A DNA stretch of 15,891 bases from an uncultured Megasphaera sp. Lineage in GTDB: Bacteria > Bacillota > Negativicutes > Veillonellales > Megasphaeraceae. A program made the translations under genes and the position numbers. This document shows positions 1 through 6,680 of the stretch, in pieces; position 1 is the stretch's first letter, and each line of letters begins with the position of its first letter. The stretch covers positions 1-15,891 of the forward strand of contig CAKPVJ010000043.1 of NCBI GenBank assembly GCA_934193515.1. The letters are read 5' to 3'. Under the pieces are notes generated by a model, which saw nothing but the letters and a program-made list of their open reading frames with translations, did no database searches and had not been told where the DNA came from.

Positions 1-11
1 CTCTTTTGCTA

Positions 12-47
12 AAAAAAACGGACTCAGTTATCTGAATCCGTTTTTTT
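12..47 (+). terminator. Intrinsic terminator of an upstream off-window gene
   Basis: An A-rich/T-rich inverted repeat: left arm at 12-27, loop TTAT at 28-31, right arm at 32-47. One G/T wobble interrupts a 16-bp stem. The stem ends in seven T, and seven A at the start make it plausible in both directions. It closes a gene to the left of the window. Confidence 0.75.
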
Positions 48-50
48 GAT

Positions 51-78
51 GGGACTATTACGTTACAGCCCCTTTTTT
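51..78 (+). terminator. Degenerate, loop-less copy of the GGGACTGTAAC terminator family
   Basis: GGGACTATTAC at 51-61 directly abuts GTTACAGCCCC at 62-72, followed by six T. The right half matches the terminator family seen at 1106, 2499 and 11609. The left half has three mismatches and there is no room for a loop, so this looks like a decayed or deleted copy. It may not function. Confidence 0.35.
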
Positions 79-88
79 ATACGATTTG

Positions 89-117
89 TTGACTGGCTGC
101 AGGGTTGATGCTATGAT
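89..117 (+). promoter_or_regulatory. Sigma-70-type promoter for the DapF-like gene
   Basis: TTGACT at 89-94, a 17-base spacer and TATGAT at 112-117 give a near-consensus housekeeping promoter. Transcription would start around 124, about 40 bases before the ATG at 163. Confidence 0.7.
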
Positions 118-162
118 GGTACGAAGAAAACTTTATTATGCTAAAGTGAAGGAGGCCCTTTC

Positions 163-975
163 ATGGACATACGATATATCAAAGCAGACCCAAGCGGGAA
201 TACGACTATTTTTGTACTCAGCCAGATCGCACCGACACGGCGCAGTTCGTTGGCGGCTCAGTTGCTGCGCCCGGATTGTGTAGGCGCTGAACAGGTAGGG
301 TATTTGACTATGGCTCAGGACCAACCGATTCGTGTGGACATGATGGGCGGCGAATTTTGCGGCAATGCCTCACGGGCTGCGGCCGCGTATGCCTTGATGT
401 GTTCCGGCGAGAAAGAAGGAGAGTATGCTGTTTCCTGTTCCGGCTGTGACCATGTGCTGCAGGCCCATGCTGTACAGCGGGGAACGCGTACGTATGATGC
501 TTATATCGAAATGCCCCTGCCTCTTTCCGTAGAGGCCATTCTGATGGACGTAGGCGGACTGCCGAGCCGTTTCTTTCGCGTTGCCCTGCCCGGCATCGTT
601 CATTTCGTTCATTTTGTTGATGATACGGCACTGGCAGATACGCACGTATTTTGGCAGGCTGTACAGGACTATGCGGCAGATGAACCGTTGGAAGCCTATG
701 GTTTAATACTTTTTTCACCTCAGCAGCTGCAAATGATTCCGGCAGTGTATGTGACGGCGACGGATACACTGTACTGGGAAAACAGCTGCGGTTCTGGCTC
801 GGCGGCAGTCGCCGCGGCGTTGGCTTGTATGGGCAAAAAAGACGTATCCTGTACGATACATCAGCCCGGCGGTACGATTGATATTATGGCCCACGTCGAA
901 GACGGACAGCTTCGCCGCATCGTCATTGGCGGGCCTGTGGGATTTGAAGCAGAAAACGTCATGACGATGGATTAG
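163..975 (+). CDS. DapF-fold PLP-independent amino-acid racemase/epimerase
   Basis: A 270-residue protein of the diaminopimelate epimerase superfamily, which inverts an amino-acid alpha-carbon with two cysteines and no cofactor. Both catalytic-type cysteines are visible: C66 in EFCGNASRAA and C209 in ENSCGSGSAAV. The length is normal for DapF (about 270-280). It is probably not a true DapF: the usual CGNGIRC is CGNASRAAA, and the ERGxGET segment before the second Cys, used to hold diaminopimelate, is replaced by YWENSCGSG. That pattern suits relatives acting on another amino acid, such as histidine racemases of the CntK/HisR type, but the substrate is inference. AAGGAGG at 149-155 sits 7 bases before the ATG and fixes the start. 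The gene stands alone, with its own promoter and terminator. No cntL or cntM homologue lies nearby, so a staphylopine-like pathway is not supported. Confidence 0.8.
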   Translation: MDIRYIKADPSGNTTIFVLSQIAPTRRSSLAAQLLRPDCVGAEQVGYLTMAQDQPIRVDMMGGEFCGNASRAAAAYALMCSGEKEGEYAVSCSGCDHVLQAHAVQRGTRTYDAYIEMPLPLSVEAILMDVGGLPSRFFRVALPGIVHFVHFVDDTALADTHVFWQAVQDYAADEPLEAYGLILFSPQQLQMIPAVYVTATDTLYWENSCGSGSAAVAAALACMGKKDVSCTIHQPGGTIDIMAHVEDGQLRRIVIGGPVGFEAENVMTMD

Positions 976-996
976 ATATGAAGATTTCCGGAAAGG

Positions 997-1157
997 TTGT
1001 AACATCATTTTGCTGTTATGCATCATATTCTTTTCTTAAAAGGTTTTAGTTTGAAGAAAATGAATCGTCATGGTGTAAACGCTGTACTTAAAACGGTATA
1101 GTCAAGGGACTGTAACGCAATGAACTAACCATTCTCATGTTGTTGCAGTCCCTTTTT
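997..1157 (+). repeat. 3'-UTR element, copy 1, ending in an intrinsic terminator
   Basis: This non-coding stretch after the DapF-like gene is related to 2390-2543. Over 1012-1056 versus 2410-2454, 35 of 45 aligned bases agree by eye, including an identical GGTTTTAGTTTGAAG. A short stem (GTTTG 1049-1053 with TAAAC 1076-1080, one wobble) precedes the final terminator. It resembles a structured 3' UTR more than random spacer. Confidence 0.55.
1106..1157 (+). terminator. Intrinsic terminator after the DapF-like gene
   Basis: GGGACTGTAAC at 1106-1116 pairs with GTTGCAGTCCC at 1142-1152 (one T/G wobble). The arms enclose a 25-base loop with a weak inner AATGA/TCATG pairing. Five T follow. Confidence 0.8.
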
Positions 1158-1262
1158 GTGCTGTCTTTTTACGATATATACGTTTGCATACTAGCAGTAT
1201 GACGCCGGTTTTCGCTATACTAAGCGTAACAGATAATGGGATGAAGTATAAAGGAGACGCGT

Positions 1263-1721
1263 ATGTCATTTTATACGTATGCTTTTATTGAAAATCAGGC
1301 ACACATCAACAACATGGTGCAGTATGCCCTTTCGTTTTTGATTCTAGTAGGGCTGTTTGTTGCCGGCGTCAAGTATTTGGAAAACCGCCTCATGACGAAA
1401 TACCGTGATTTATGTATTATTCTCGTACTGGTGGTTATTTTTTTCTTTGGCATCCGCTGGGATGATTATGCGCGGGACCAGGATACGATGGAAGCCAATT
1501 CCCGCATGGTCGTGTTTGTGCAGGCTGTCAGCGAGACGCTGCGCGTTCCCAAAGAAGCCGTGGCCGTCAATTCCCGGCAGCTGAAGCAGGGCATGATTGT
1601 CAAATACAGGGATTCATTTTACAAAGTAGATTTTGCTTCTGATTTTGCGGCGTATCGGCTGGAGCGGATTTACTTGATTCATCAGGATATCAAGATTGTT
1701 GACAAAGAAGAAGGGAGATGA
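1263..1721 (+). CDS. DUF3290 family small membrane protein
   Basis: A 152-residue protein with two predicted membrane helices (about residues 18-38 and 50-64) and a soluble C-terminal part of about 85 residues. Length, topology and the DUF421 gene directly downstream match the DUF3290 family, whose members usually sit beside DUF421/YetF-type genes. The function of the family is not established. AAGGAG at 1251-1256 lies 6 bases before the ATG. A TATACT box at 1216-1221 could be the -10 element, but I see no matching -35, so the promoter is uncertain. The stop codon is four bases before the next start, which indicates coupled expression. I am fairly sure of the family and cannot assign a role. 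Confidence 0.72.
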   Translation: MSFYTYAFIENQAHINNMVQYALSFLILVGLFVAGVKYLENRLMTKYRDLCIILVLVVIFFFGIRWDDYARDQDTMEANSRMVVFVQAVSETLRVPKEAVAVNSRQLKQGMIVKYRDSFYKVDFASDFAAYRLERIYLIHQDIKIVDKEEGR

Positions 1722-1725
1722 GGCC

Positions 1726-2382
1726 ATGCTGATGTATTATGCCCTGATTTTTGCCAAACTCGGCCTGGGGCTGGTAGCGCTCATTTTGCAGATCAATCTG
1801 CTGGGCAAAGGCAACTTGGCTCCTACGTCAGCTACGGATCAAGTGCAGAACTACGTACTGGGCGGCATTATTGGCGGCGTGATTTATAATGATGCTGTCG
1901 GCATTGTCCAATTCCTGCTGATTTTGGTTAGCTGGACGCTGCTGATTATGCTGCTGAAGTTTTTGAAAATGAACTCCCGTCAGGCTAAAATATGGATTGA
2001 CGGCAAGCCGGTCATTTTGATTGAAAAAGGCGTCGTTCGGGTAGAAACCTGCATGCGCTACGGCGTGCAGGCCTATGAGCTGCATCTCAAGCTGCGTACA
2101 GCTGGTGTGTACCGCGTGCAGGACGTGAAGCGGGCCGTGTTGGAACAAAACGGGCAGTTGACTGTTGTCCAATATGGAGAACAAAATATTCGGTTTCCCC
2201 TTGTCTTGGACGGACAAATGGACGAAGACGTGTTGGAATTGATTGGCAGAGATGCGGCGTGGCTGGGCAGTGAAATCGCGCGGCAGGGTTATACGCTGCG
2301 CGACGTGTATATTGCTGAATATGTCGAAGGCCGTGTCGTCCTCTATCCGTATGTGCCGCATACGCAGGAGAAGCCAGCATGA
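1726..2382 (+). CDS. DUF421 (YetF/YcaP-like) membrane protein
   Basis: 218 residues starting at the ATG at 1726. An upstream TTG at 1696 stays in frame but lies inside the DUF3290 gene and has no ribosome binding site, whereas AAGGGAG at 1711-1717 is 8 bases before 1726. The first 80 residues hold about three hydrophobic segments (near 4-24, 42-58, 61-80). The remainder is the soluble YetF-type domain, with the familiar PLVLDGQMDEDVL segment (158-170) followed by an IGRDAAWL helix and a closing beta segment. DUF421 proteins are linked to the cell envelope and, in Bacillus spores, to membrane-associated roles, but no biochemical activity is firmly known. The gene forms a two-gene operon with the DUF3290 gene and is followed by 3'-UTR element copy 2. 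Confidence 0.78.
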   Translation: MLMYYALIFAKLGLGLVALILQINLLGKGNLAPTSATDQVQNYVLGGIIGGVIYNDAVGIVQFLLILVSWTLLIMLLKFLKMNSRQAKIWIDGKPVILIEKGVVRVETCMRYGVQAYELHLKLRTAGVYRVQDVKRAVLEQNGQLTVVQYGEQNIRFPLVLDGQMDEDVLELIGRDAAWLGSEIARQGYTLRDVYIAEYVEGRVVLYPYVPHTQEKPA

Positions 2383-2389
2383 AAAAGGA

Positions 2390-2543
2390 GTTGTGACATA
2401 CCGATTTTTGCTGTCGTGTATCATGCGCTTCCTTTAAACGGTTTTAGTTTGAAGTTTGAAGGATAATACTCCAAACTATACACGTAACTATAGTAAAAGG
2501 ACTGTAACAAATGAACTAAAAACGCTCATGTTGTTACAGTCCC
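2390..2543. repeat. 3'-UTR element, copy 2, between convergent genes
   Basis: Homologous to 997-1157 (shared GTTGTGACAT-like start, GGTTTTAGTTTGAAG at 2440-2454) and to the 11552-11665 copy (shared CAAACTAT..CACGTAAC block at 2472-2488). A small stem GTTTG 2454-2458 / CAAAC 2472-2476 precedes the terminator hairpin. It fills most of the gap between the DUF421 gene (+) and malic enzyme (-). Confidence 0.55.
2495..2543 (-). terminator. Terminator hairpin, best read for malic enzyme
   Basis: GGACTGTAAC at 2499-2508 pairs perfectly with GTTACAGTCC at 2533-2542. On the plus strand the right arm is followed by CATTAG, not a T run. On the minus strand the stem is followed by TTTT (AAAA at 2495-2498). 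It could therefore end malic enzyme transcription about 125 bases past its stop, and perhaps also slow plus-strand transcription. Confidence 0.5.
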
Positions 2544-2667
2544 ATTAGCATGTAATGTTTAGTTTATAGTGCTGGCGTTATGTGTCTAGCCTATCCATTT
2601 CCAACGATACCCTAATTAAGAAATAGATGGAGCATGGTGATGAAATCTTTTATGCGGGCCGACAGCA

Positions 2668-3921
2668 TCAGCCGTGTAATTGGTCCAGCAGATGATGCAG
2701 GCTGTCAATCTGTGCGGCCGCTTCTTTACGTACGGTTTCCGGATCTACGGTGATGCGGGCTGTGCCGCTGTCCATGGCTGCCTGAGCAACAGCTGCGGCG
2801 ACGGCCGGAGCAACGCGTTTGTCAAAGGAGTCGGGAATGACGTATTCATCAGTCAGTTCGTCGTCTTTGATGAGAGAGGCAATGGCATGCGAAGCGGCGA
2901 GCTTCATGTCTTCGTTGATGCTGCGGGCGCGAACGGCCAGGGCACCGCGGAAAATGCCGGGGAACACCATGACATTGTTGATTTGGTTCGGTGAATCAGA
3001 ACGGCCTGTACCGACAACTCTGGCACCGACTGCTTTAGCCGACTGATAATCTGTTTCCGGAATGGGGTTGGCCATGGCAAAGACGACAGCGTCCTTGTTC
3101 ATGGAAGCGATGATTTCTTTGGTAAACAGATGCGGACCGGATACGCCGAGAAGCAGGTCAGCACCTTGGACAGCGTCTGCCAGCGTGCCGTGCTGTTTGG
3201 TTTTGTTGGTCAGAGCGGCCAGTTCAGCCTGTACCGGATTCAGTCCGTCCATGCCTTCGTACAGCATGCCGGCTTTATCGACCATAGTAACGTTGGCGGC
3301 ACCAGCTCGGACGAGCAGACGGCCGATAGATGCACCGGCCGCGCCGGCACCGTTGATGACGATTTTGGCTGTTTTCAAATCTTTATGGACATGGCGGAAC
3401 GCGCCGATGACTCCGGCGAGAGCGGCAATGGCCGTGCCGTGCTGATCGTCATGAAAGACAGGAATATCCATTTCTTTTTTCAGCGTCGTTTCAATTTCAT
3501 AGCATTTAGGGGATGCAATGTCTTCTAAATTAATGCCGGCAAAAGACGGCTGCAGCCGTTTGACTGTTTCGATAAATTGCTGCGGGTCTTTGGTGTCCAG
3601 GCAGATAGGGACGGCATTGACGCCGCCAAAAATCTTGAAGAGAATCGATTTCCCTTCCATGACCGGCATGGCAGCTTCCGGGCCAATATCTCCCAGCCCC
3701 AAGACGCGCGTACCGTCGGAGATGACGGCAATCATGTTGCCGCGGCAGGTCAGGTCAAACGACAAGTCGCTGTCTTTGGCGATTTCCCGGCACGGCTGTG
3801 CGACACCGGGGGTATACAACGTACTCAAATCATCATGGGTCTTGAGGACGGCACGGGGCATCGTTTCCAGGATACCCTGCTTGCCGCGGCGGACCTTCAT
3901 GGCTTCTTCATCAAAATTCAT
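2668..3921 (-). CDS. NAD(P)-dependent malic enzyme (oxaloacetate-decarboxylating)
   Basis: 417 residues from the ATG at 3921. A GTG at 3933 is in frame, but the binding site AGAGGTG (3931-3937) overlaps it and lies 9 bases before the ATG, so the ATG is preferred. The enzyme oxidatively decarboxylates malate to pyruvate in the cytoplasm. Visible landmarks: YTPGV with the catalytic-type Tyr36, GDIGPEA (77-83) and MEGKSILFK with Lys91, INLEDI (Glu133, Asp134) and FHDDQHGTAI (157-166) for the metal, NAD-domain glycine loop GAGAAGASIG (191-200), ANPIPE (284-289), and TGRSDSPNQINN (305-316). The length fits the short bacterial class without a phosphotransacetylase domain. Cofactor preference (NAD or NADP) cannot be read safely. 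It is transcribed divergently from fhs. In a lactate- or malate-using anaerobe it links C4 acids to pyruvate. Confidence 0.95.
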   Translation of the reverse strand: MNFDEEAMKVRRGKQGILETMPRAVLKTHDDLSTLYTPGVAQPCREIAKDSDLSFDLTCRGNMIAVISDGTRVLGLGDIGPEAAMPVMEGKSILFKIFGGVNAVPICLDTKDPQQFIETVKRLQPSFAGINLEDIASPKCYEIETTLKKEMDIPVFHDDQHGTAIAALAGVIGAFRHVHKDLKTAKIVINGAGAAGASIGRLLVRAGAANVTMVDKAGMLYEGMDGLNPVQAELAALTNKTKQHGTLADAVQGADLLLGVSGPHLFTKEIIASMNKDAVVFAMANPIPETDYQSAKAVGARVVGTGRSDSPNQINNVMVFPGIFRGALAVRARSINEDMKLAASHAIASLIKDDELTDEYVIPDSFDKRVAPAVAAAVAQAAMDSGTARITVDPETVRKEAAAQIDSLHHLLDQLHG

Positions 3922-3930
3922 GGGTATAGT

Positions 3931-3937
3931 CACCTCT
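3931..3937 (-). promoter_or_regulatory. Ribosome binding site deciding the malic enzyme start
   Basis: AGAGGTG on the minus strand lies 9 bases upstream of the ATG at 3921. The GTG at 3933-3931 forms the end of this same motif, so it cannot be served by it. Confidence 0.6.
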
Positions 3938-3961
3938 CATCAAAATATAAGCACACTCTCC

Positions 3962-3990
3962 ATTATATAGAAATTGGCTCCTTTCGACAA
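3962..3990 (-). promoter_or_regulatory. Promoter for malic enzyme
   Basis: On the minus strand, TTGTCG (3990-3985), a 17-base spacer and TATAAT (3967-3962). The -35 is two bases off consensus and the -10 is perfect. The expected start near 3955 gives a leader of about 35 bases. Confidence 0.65.
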
Positions 3991-4005
3991 GACGGCGGTT
4001 TTGCA

Positions 4006-4035
4006 TTGACAGGACCTTGGCTGTTCTTGTATAAT
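4006..4035 (+). promoter_or_regulatory. Consensus promoter for the fhs-fchA operon
   Basis: TTGACA at 4006-4011, an 18-base spacer and TATAAT at 4030-4035. Both hexamers are perfect. Transcription should begin around 4042, just before the riboswitch P1 stem. Such a strong promoter suits a gene controlled after initiation. Confidence 0.85.
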
Positions 4036-4044
4036 AAAGCCGTA

Positions 4045-4112
4045 ATCATGTGACTGACGGAAGTGGAGCATACCACGGGGAGCATGATAGATACCAAGCC
4101 GACCGTCTGGGC
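4045..4112 (+). promoter_or_regulatory. ZTP (pfl) riboswitch aptamer
   Basis: P1 is ATCATG (4045-4050) with CATGAT (4083-4088). Inside lies the family signature GTGACTGACGG, then P2 GTGG (4063-4066) with CCAC (4073-4076), then GGGGAGC. A linker leads to CCGTCTGGGC (4103-4112). The class pseudoknot is present: GACGG (4056-4060) pairs with CCGTC (4103-4107), a covarying change from the common GGCG/CGCC. ZTP riboswitches sense ZMP/ZTP, which builds up when 10-formyl-THF is short, and they commonly precede fhs. This fits the gene downstream exactly. Confidence 0.93.
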
Positions 4113-4138
4113 GATTTCCAGAATGTCGGTGTTTTTTT
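4099..4138 (+). terminator. Riboswitch-controlled intrinsic terminator
   Basis: CCGAC (4099-4103) pairs with GTCGG (4125-4129) and TCTGG (4106-4110) with CCAGA (4118-4122), across a 2x2 internal loop, followed by seven T (4132-4138). The left arm uses most of the CCGTCTGG segment needed for the aptamer pseudoknot, so the two structures exclude each other. This is the layout of a transcriptional ON switch: ligand bound, terminator blocked, fhs expressed. Confidence 0.9.
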
Positions 4139-4166
4139 ATGGACAAAATAAGGAGTGAAGCAATTC

Positions 4167-5846
4167 ATGGCAAAGGTATTAAGCGATATTGAGATTGCAC
4201 AGCAAACAACACTGGAACCGATTGTAAAGATTGCGGAACAAGTCGGTCTTTCGGAAGATGATTTGGAATTATACGGTAAATATAAAGCGAAAATTTCATT
4301 TGACGCAATTAAACGGCTTTCCAAGCAAAAAGACGGCAAACTCGTCTTGGTGACGGCCATTACGCCGACGCCGGCCGGCGAAGGCAAGACGCTGACGACA
4401 ATTGGCTTGGCACAGGCTTTAAACCAAATGGGACATAAAACGGTCGTCGCGCTCCGTGAACCGTCGCTGGGTCCGGTATTCGGCATCAAAGGCGGCGCAG
4501 CCGGCGGCGGCTATGCCCAGGTCCTGCCGATGGAAGACATCAACCTTCATTTTACCGGCGATATGCATGCCATTACGGCAGCCAACAACTTGCTGGCGGC
4601 AGCGATTGACAACCACGTCCATCAGGGCAATGCCCTGCGCATTGACGTGCGCCGCATCATTTGGAAACGCGTCATGGACATGAACGACCGTGCGCTGCGC
4701 AACATCGTCGTCGGCATGGGCGGCAAAGTCTGCGGCTTTCCGCGGGAAGACCATTTCATGATTACCGTTGCTTCGGAAATCATGGCAGCCCTTTGCTTGG
4801 CTCACGACTTGATGGATTTGAAAAAACGCATGGGCGATATTACCGTGGCCTATGATTTGGACGGCAACCTCGTAACGGCCCGCCAGCTCGGCGTCGAAGG
4901 CGCCATGGCGATTCTCATGAAAGATGCCATCAAACCGAATCTGGTACAGACAATCGAACATACACCGGCTCTCGTACATGGCGGTCCCTTTGCCAATATT
5001 GCTCACGGCTGCAACTCAGTCGTTGCTACCAAACTGGCTATGAAAATGGGGGATATTGCCGTTACGGAAGCAGGCTTTGGCGCAGACCTCGGCGCAGAAA
5101 AATTCATGGATATCAAATGCCGTTTTGCCGGTATCAAACCGAATGCAGTTGTCATCGTAGCGACCGTGCGCGCGCTCAAGATGCACGGCGGCGTAGACAA
5201 GAAAAATCTGCAGGAAGAAAATATCCCAGCCCTGAAAAAAGGATTTGCCAACTTGGCCAAACATATCGAAAACATGCGTCAGTTTGACGTGCCGGTTCTC
5301 GTAGGCATCAACAAGTTCATCACGGATACGGATGAAGAAATCGCGACACTGCGCACACTTTGCGAAGAATACGGCGTAGACGCAGCCCTCAACAACTGCT
5401 GGGCTGAAGGCGGCAAAGGCGGTCTGGAAATGGGCGAAAAAGTCCTGCAGCTCCTGCAGCAGCCGCAGACACCGTACAAACCGCTCTATGATGTCAACGA
5501 CACGATTCCGCAGAAGATGGAAACCATCGTCAAGAAAATTTATGGTGGCGACGGCGTTGTATTTGAAAAAAATGCCCAGAAACAGATTAAAGAATTGGAA
5601 ACATTCGGCCTCGACAAGATGCCGATTTGCGTAGCCAAGACACAGTATTCCCTGTCTGACGATCCGGCTCTGCTGGGTGCGCCCAGCGGCTTTACCGTTA
5701 CGGTACAGGATGTCCGTGTCTGCACAGGCGCAGGCTTTATCGTCTGCCAGACCAGCAATATTATGACCATGCCGGGATTGCCGAAAGTACCGGCTGCCAA
5801 CCGAATGGATATAGATGAAAATGGCGTCATTACCGGATTGTTCTAG
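4167..5846 (+). CDS. fhs: Formate--tetrahydrofolate ligase
   Basis: 559 residues, normal for the family (about 555-560). It joins formate to THF with ATP, giving 10-formyl-THF for purines and, through FchA, for the lower-oxidation C1 pool. Motifs: ATP loop TPTPAGEGKT (66-75), then REPSLGPVFGIKGG (97-110) and GGGYAQV (113-119), and MEDINLHFTGD (122-132), all hallmarks of the enzyme. The start is the ATG at 4167. A GTG at 4155 is in frame, but it lies on the binding site AAGGAG (4150-4155), which is 11 bases before the ATG. It is preceded by a strong promoter and a ZTP riboswitch, so expression should follow 10-formyl-THF demand. fchA overlaps its 3' end. No other acetyl-CoA-pathway genes are near, so a biosynthetic C1 role is more likely than acetogenesis. 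Confidence 0.97.
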   Translation: MAKVLSDIEIAQQTTLEPIVKIAEQVGLSEDDLELYGKYKAKISFDAIKRLSKQKDGKLVLVTAITPTPAGEGKTLTTIGLAQALNQMGHKTVVALREPSLGPVFGIKGGAAGGGYAQVLPMEDINLHFTGDMHAITAANNLLAAAIDNHVHQGNALRIDVRRIIWKRVMDMNDRALRNIVVGMGGKVCGFPREDHFMITVASEIMAALCLAHDLMDLKKRMGDITVAYDLDGNLVTARQLGVEGAMAILMKDAIKPNLVQTIEHTPALVHGGPFANIAHGCNSVVATKLAMKMGDIAVTEAGFGADLGAEKFMDIKCRFAGIKPNAVVIVATVRALKMHGGVDKKNLQEENIPALKKGFANLAKHIENMRQFDVPVLVGINKFITDTDEEIATLRTLCEEYGVDAALNNCWAEGGKGGLEMGEKVLQLLQQPQTPYKPLYDVNDTIPQKMETIVKKIYGGDGVVFEKNAQKQIKELETFGLDKMPICVAKTQYSLSDDPALLGAPSGFTVTVQDVRVCTGAGFIVCQTSNIMTMPGLPKVPAANRMDIDENGVITGLF

Positions 5847-6468
5847 GCCCGATTTCAGCCATTTCAAATCCATGCCGCTGGATGAACTCTTGGAAGCGGC
5901 GGCATCCAAAGAACCGGTTCCCGGCGGCGGCGGTATCGCTGCGATGACAGCTGCATCGGCAGCAGCTCTCGTAGAAATGGTAGCAAACCTGACAATTGGC
6001 AAAAAAGGCTATGAAGATGTAGAACCGCAAATGAAAGACATTCGGCAGCAGGCCCGGACACTGCGCGCCCATTACCTCAAAGGTATTGAAGAAGACGCGT
6101 TGGCCTTTGACGGCGTCATCCGGGCAGTGCGCCTGCCTAAAGACACGCCGGATCGGGCGGCTATTGTACAGCAGGCCTTTAAGGATGCGGCAACGATTCC
6201 CTTTACCTTGGGGAAGGATATTTTTATGCTGCTGCAGCTGGCAGCCCAGACCGTACAGTATGGCAACGCCTGGGTCATCACAGACGGCGCCATTGCCGCC
6301 ATGAATGCCCGCTCGGCCATGCGGTCTGCCTTTTACAGCGTCCGCATCAACCTCAAATCCATCAAAGATCAGGCATTCGTCGATACGATGATGCAGTCTA
6401 TTTTGGATATAGAAGAACAAGCCCGGCACGTAGAAGAACAAGTAGAAACATTATACGCAAGTCGATAA
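5815..6468 (+). CDS. fchA: Methenyltetrahydrofolate cyclohydrolase (FTCD_C/FchA family)
   Basis: 217 residues of the formiminotransferase-cyclodeaminase C-terminal family, without any formiminotransferase domain. Signature VPGGGGIAAM is at residues 35-44, followed by the all-helical domain and ending in a charged helix. Free-standing members of this size include the clostridial FchA cyclohydrolase, which interconverts 10-formyl-THF and 5,10-methenyl-THF, and the cyclodeaminases of histidine breakdown. Pairing with fhs favours FchA. The start is uncertain: ATGs at 5815 and 5821 lie inside fhs (overlap 32 or 26 bases) and a third at 5872 lies beyond it, and none has a clear ribosome binding site. 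Translation is therefore probably coupled to fhs. It shares the riboswitch-controlled transcript and ends just before a strong terminator. Confidence 0.85.
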   Translation: MKMASLPDCSRPDFSHFKSMPLDELLEAAASKEPVPGGGGIAAMTAASAAALVEMVANLTIGKKGYEDVEPQMKDIRQQARTLRAHYLKGIEEDALAFDGVIRAVRLPKDTPDRAAIVQQAFKDAATIPFTLGKDIFMLLQLAAQTVQYGNAWVITDGAIAAMNARSAMRSAFYSVRINLKSIKDQAFVDTMMQSILDIEEQARHVEEQVETLYASR

Positions 6469-6475
6469 CATACGA

Positions 6476-6522
6476 GGAACTGCAGCATACGGAAAATGTC
6501 CTGCATGCGCAGTTCCTTTTTT
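6476..6522 (+). terminator. Terminator of the fhs-fchA operon
   Basis: GGAACTGC (6476-6483) pairs with GCAGTTCC (6509-6516), extended inward by CAT/ATG pairing, followed by six T. It begins 8 bases after the fchA stop. Confidence 0.85.
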
Positions 6523-6624
6523 GTATCTGTTTGTCGTGGTGTAAATCAACACGAACTGGAAATGTATCTCTAAAGCATTGCATCGCAGGCTGGCTGCTGT
6601 CCTATTTTTCCCTGCCGCAATCTA

Positions 6625-6633
6625 TGGTATAAT
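6625..6633 (+). promoter_or_regulatory. Extended -10 promoter for the U32-mutS2 operon
   Basis: TGG followed by TATAAT (6628-6633) makes an extended -10 element. No good -35 lies 16-18 bases upstream (only a T-rich stretch), which is common for extended -10 promoters. The predicted leader is about 40 bases, ending in AGGAGG (6671-6676) before the ATG at 6681. Confidence 0.6.
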
Positions 6634-6680
6634 AACAAGGATATCATGGAACTAGTATGTAACGAAACAGAGGAGGACGT

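Noticed and set aside
163..975. PhzF-type isomerase
   Set aside because: PhzF proteins lack the two catalytic Cys and carry different glycine motifs. Here both Cys are in DapF-like settings.
4042..4138. Tetrahydrofolate riboswitch
   Set aside because: The GTGACTGRCG, GGGGAGC and CCGTCTGGGC elements and the pseudoknot match the ZTP class instead.
5016..6002. Long open frame opposite fhs and fchA
   Set aside because: It spans the antisense of two real genes, and its product resembles no protein family I know.
5815..6468. Bifunctional formiminotransferase-cyclodeaminase fragment
   Set aside because: The length and complete domain match free-standing FchA-type proteins. Its position after fhs argues against a broken fusion.
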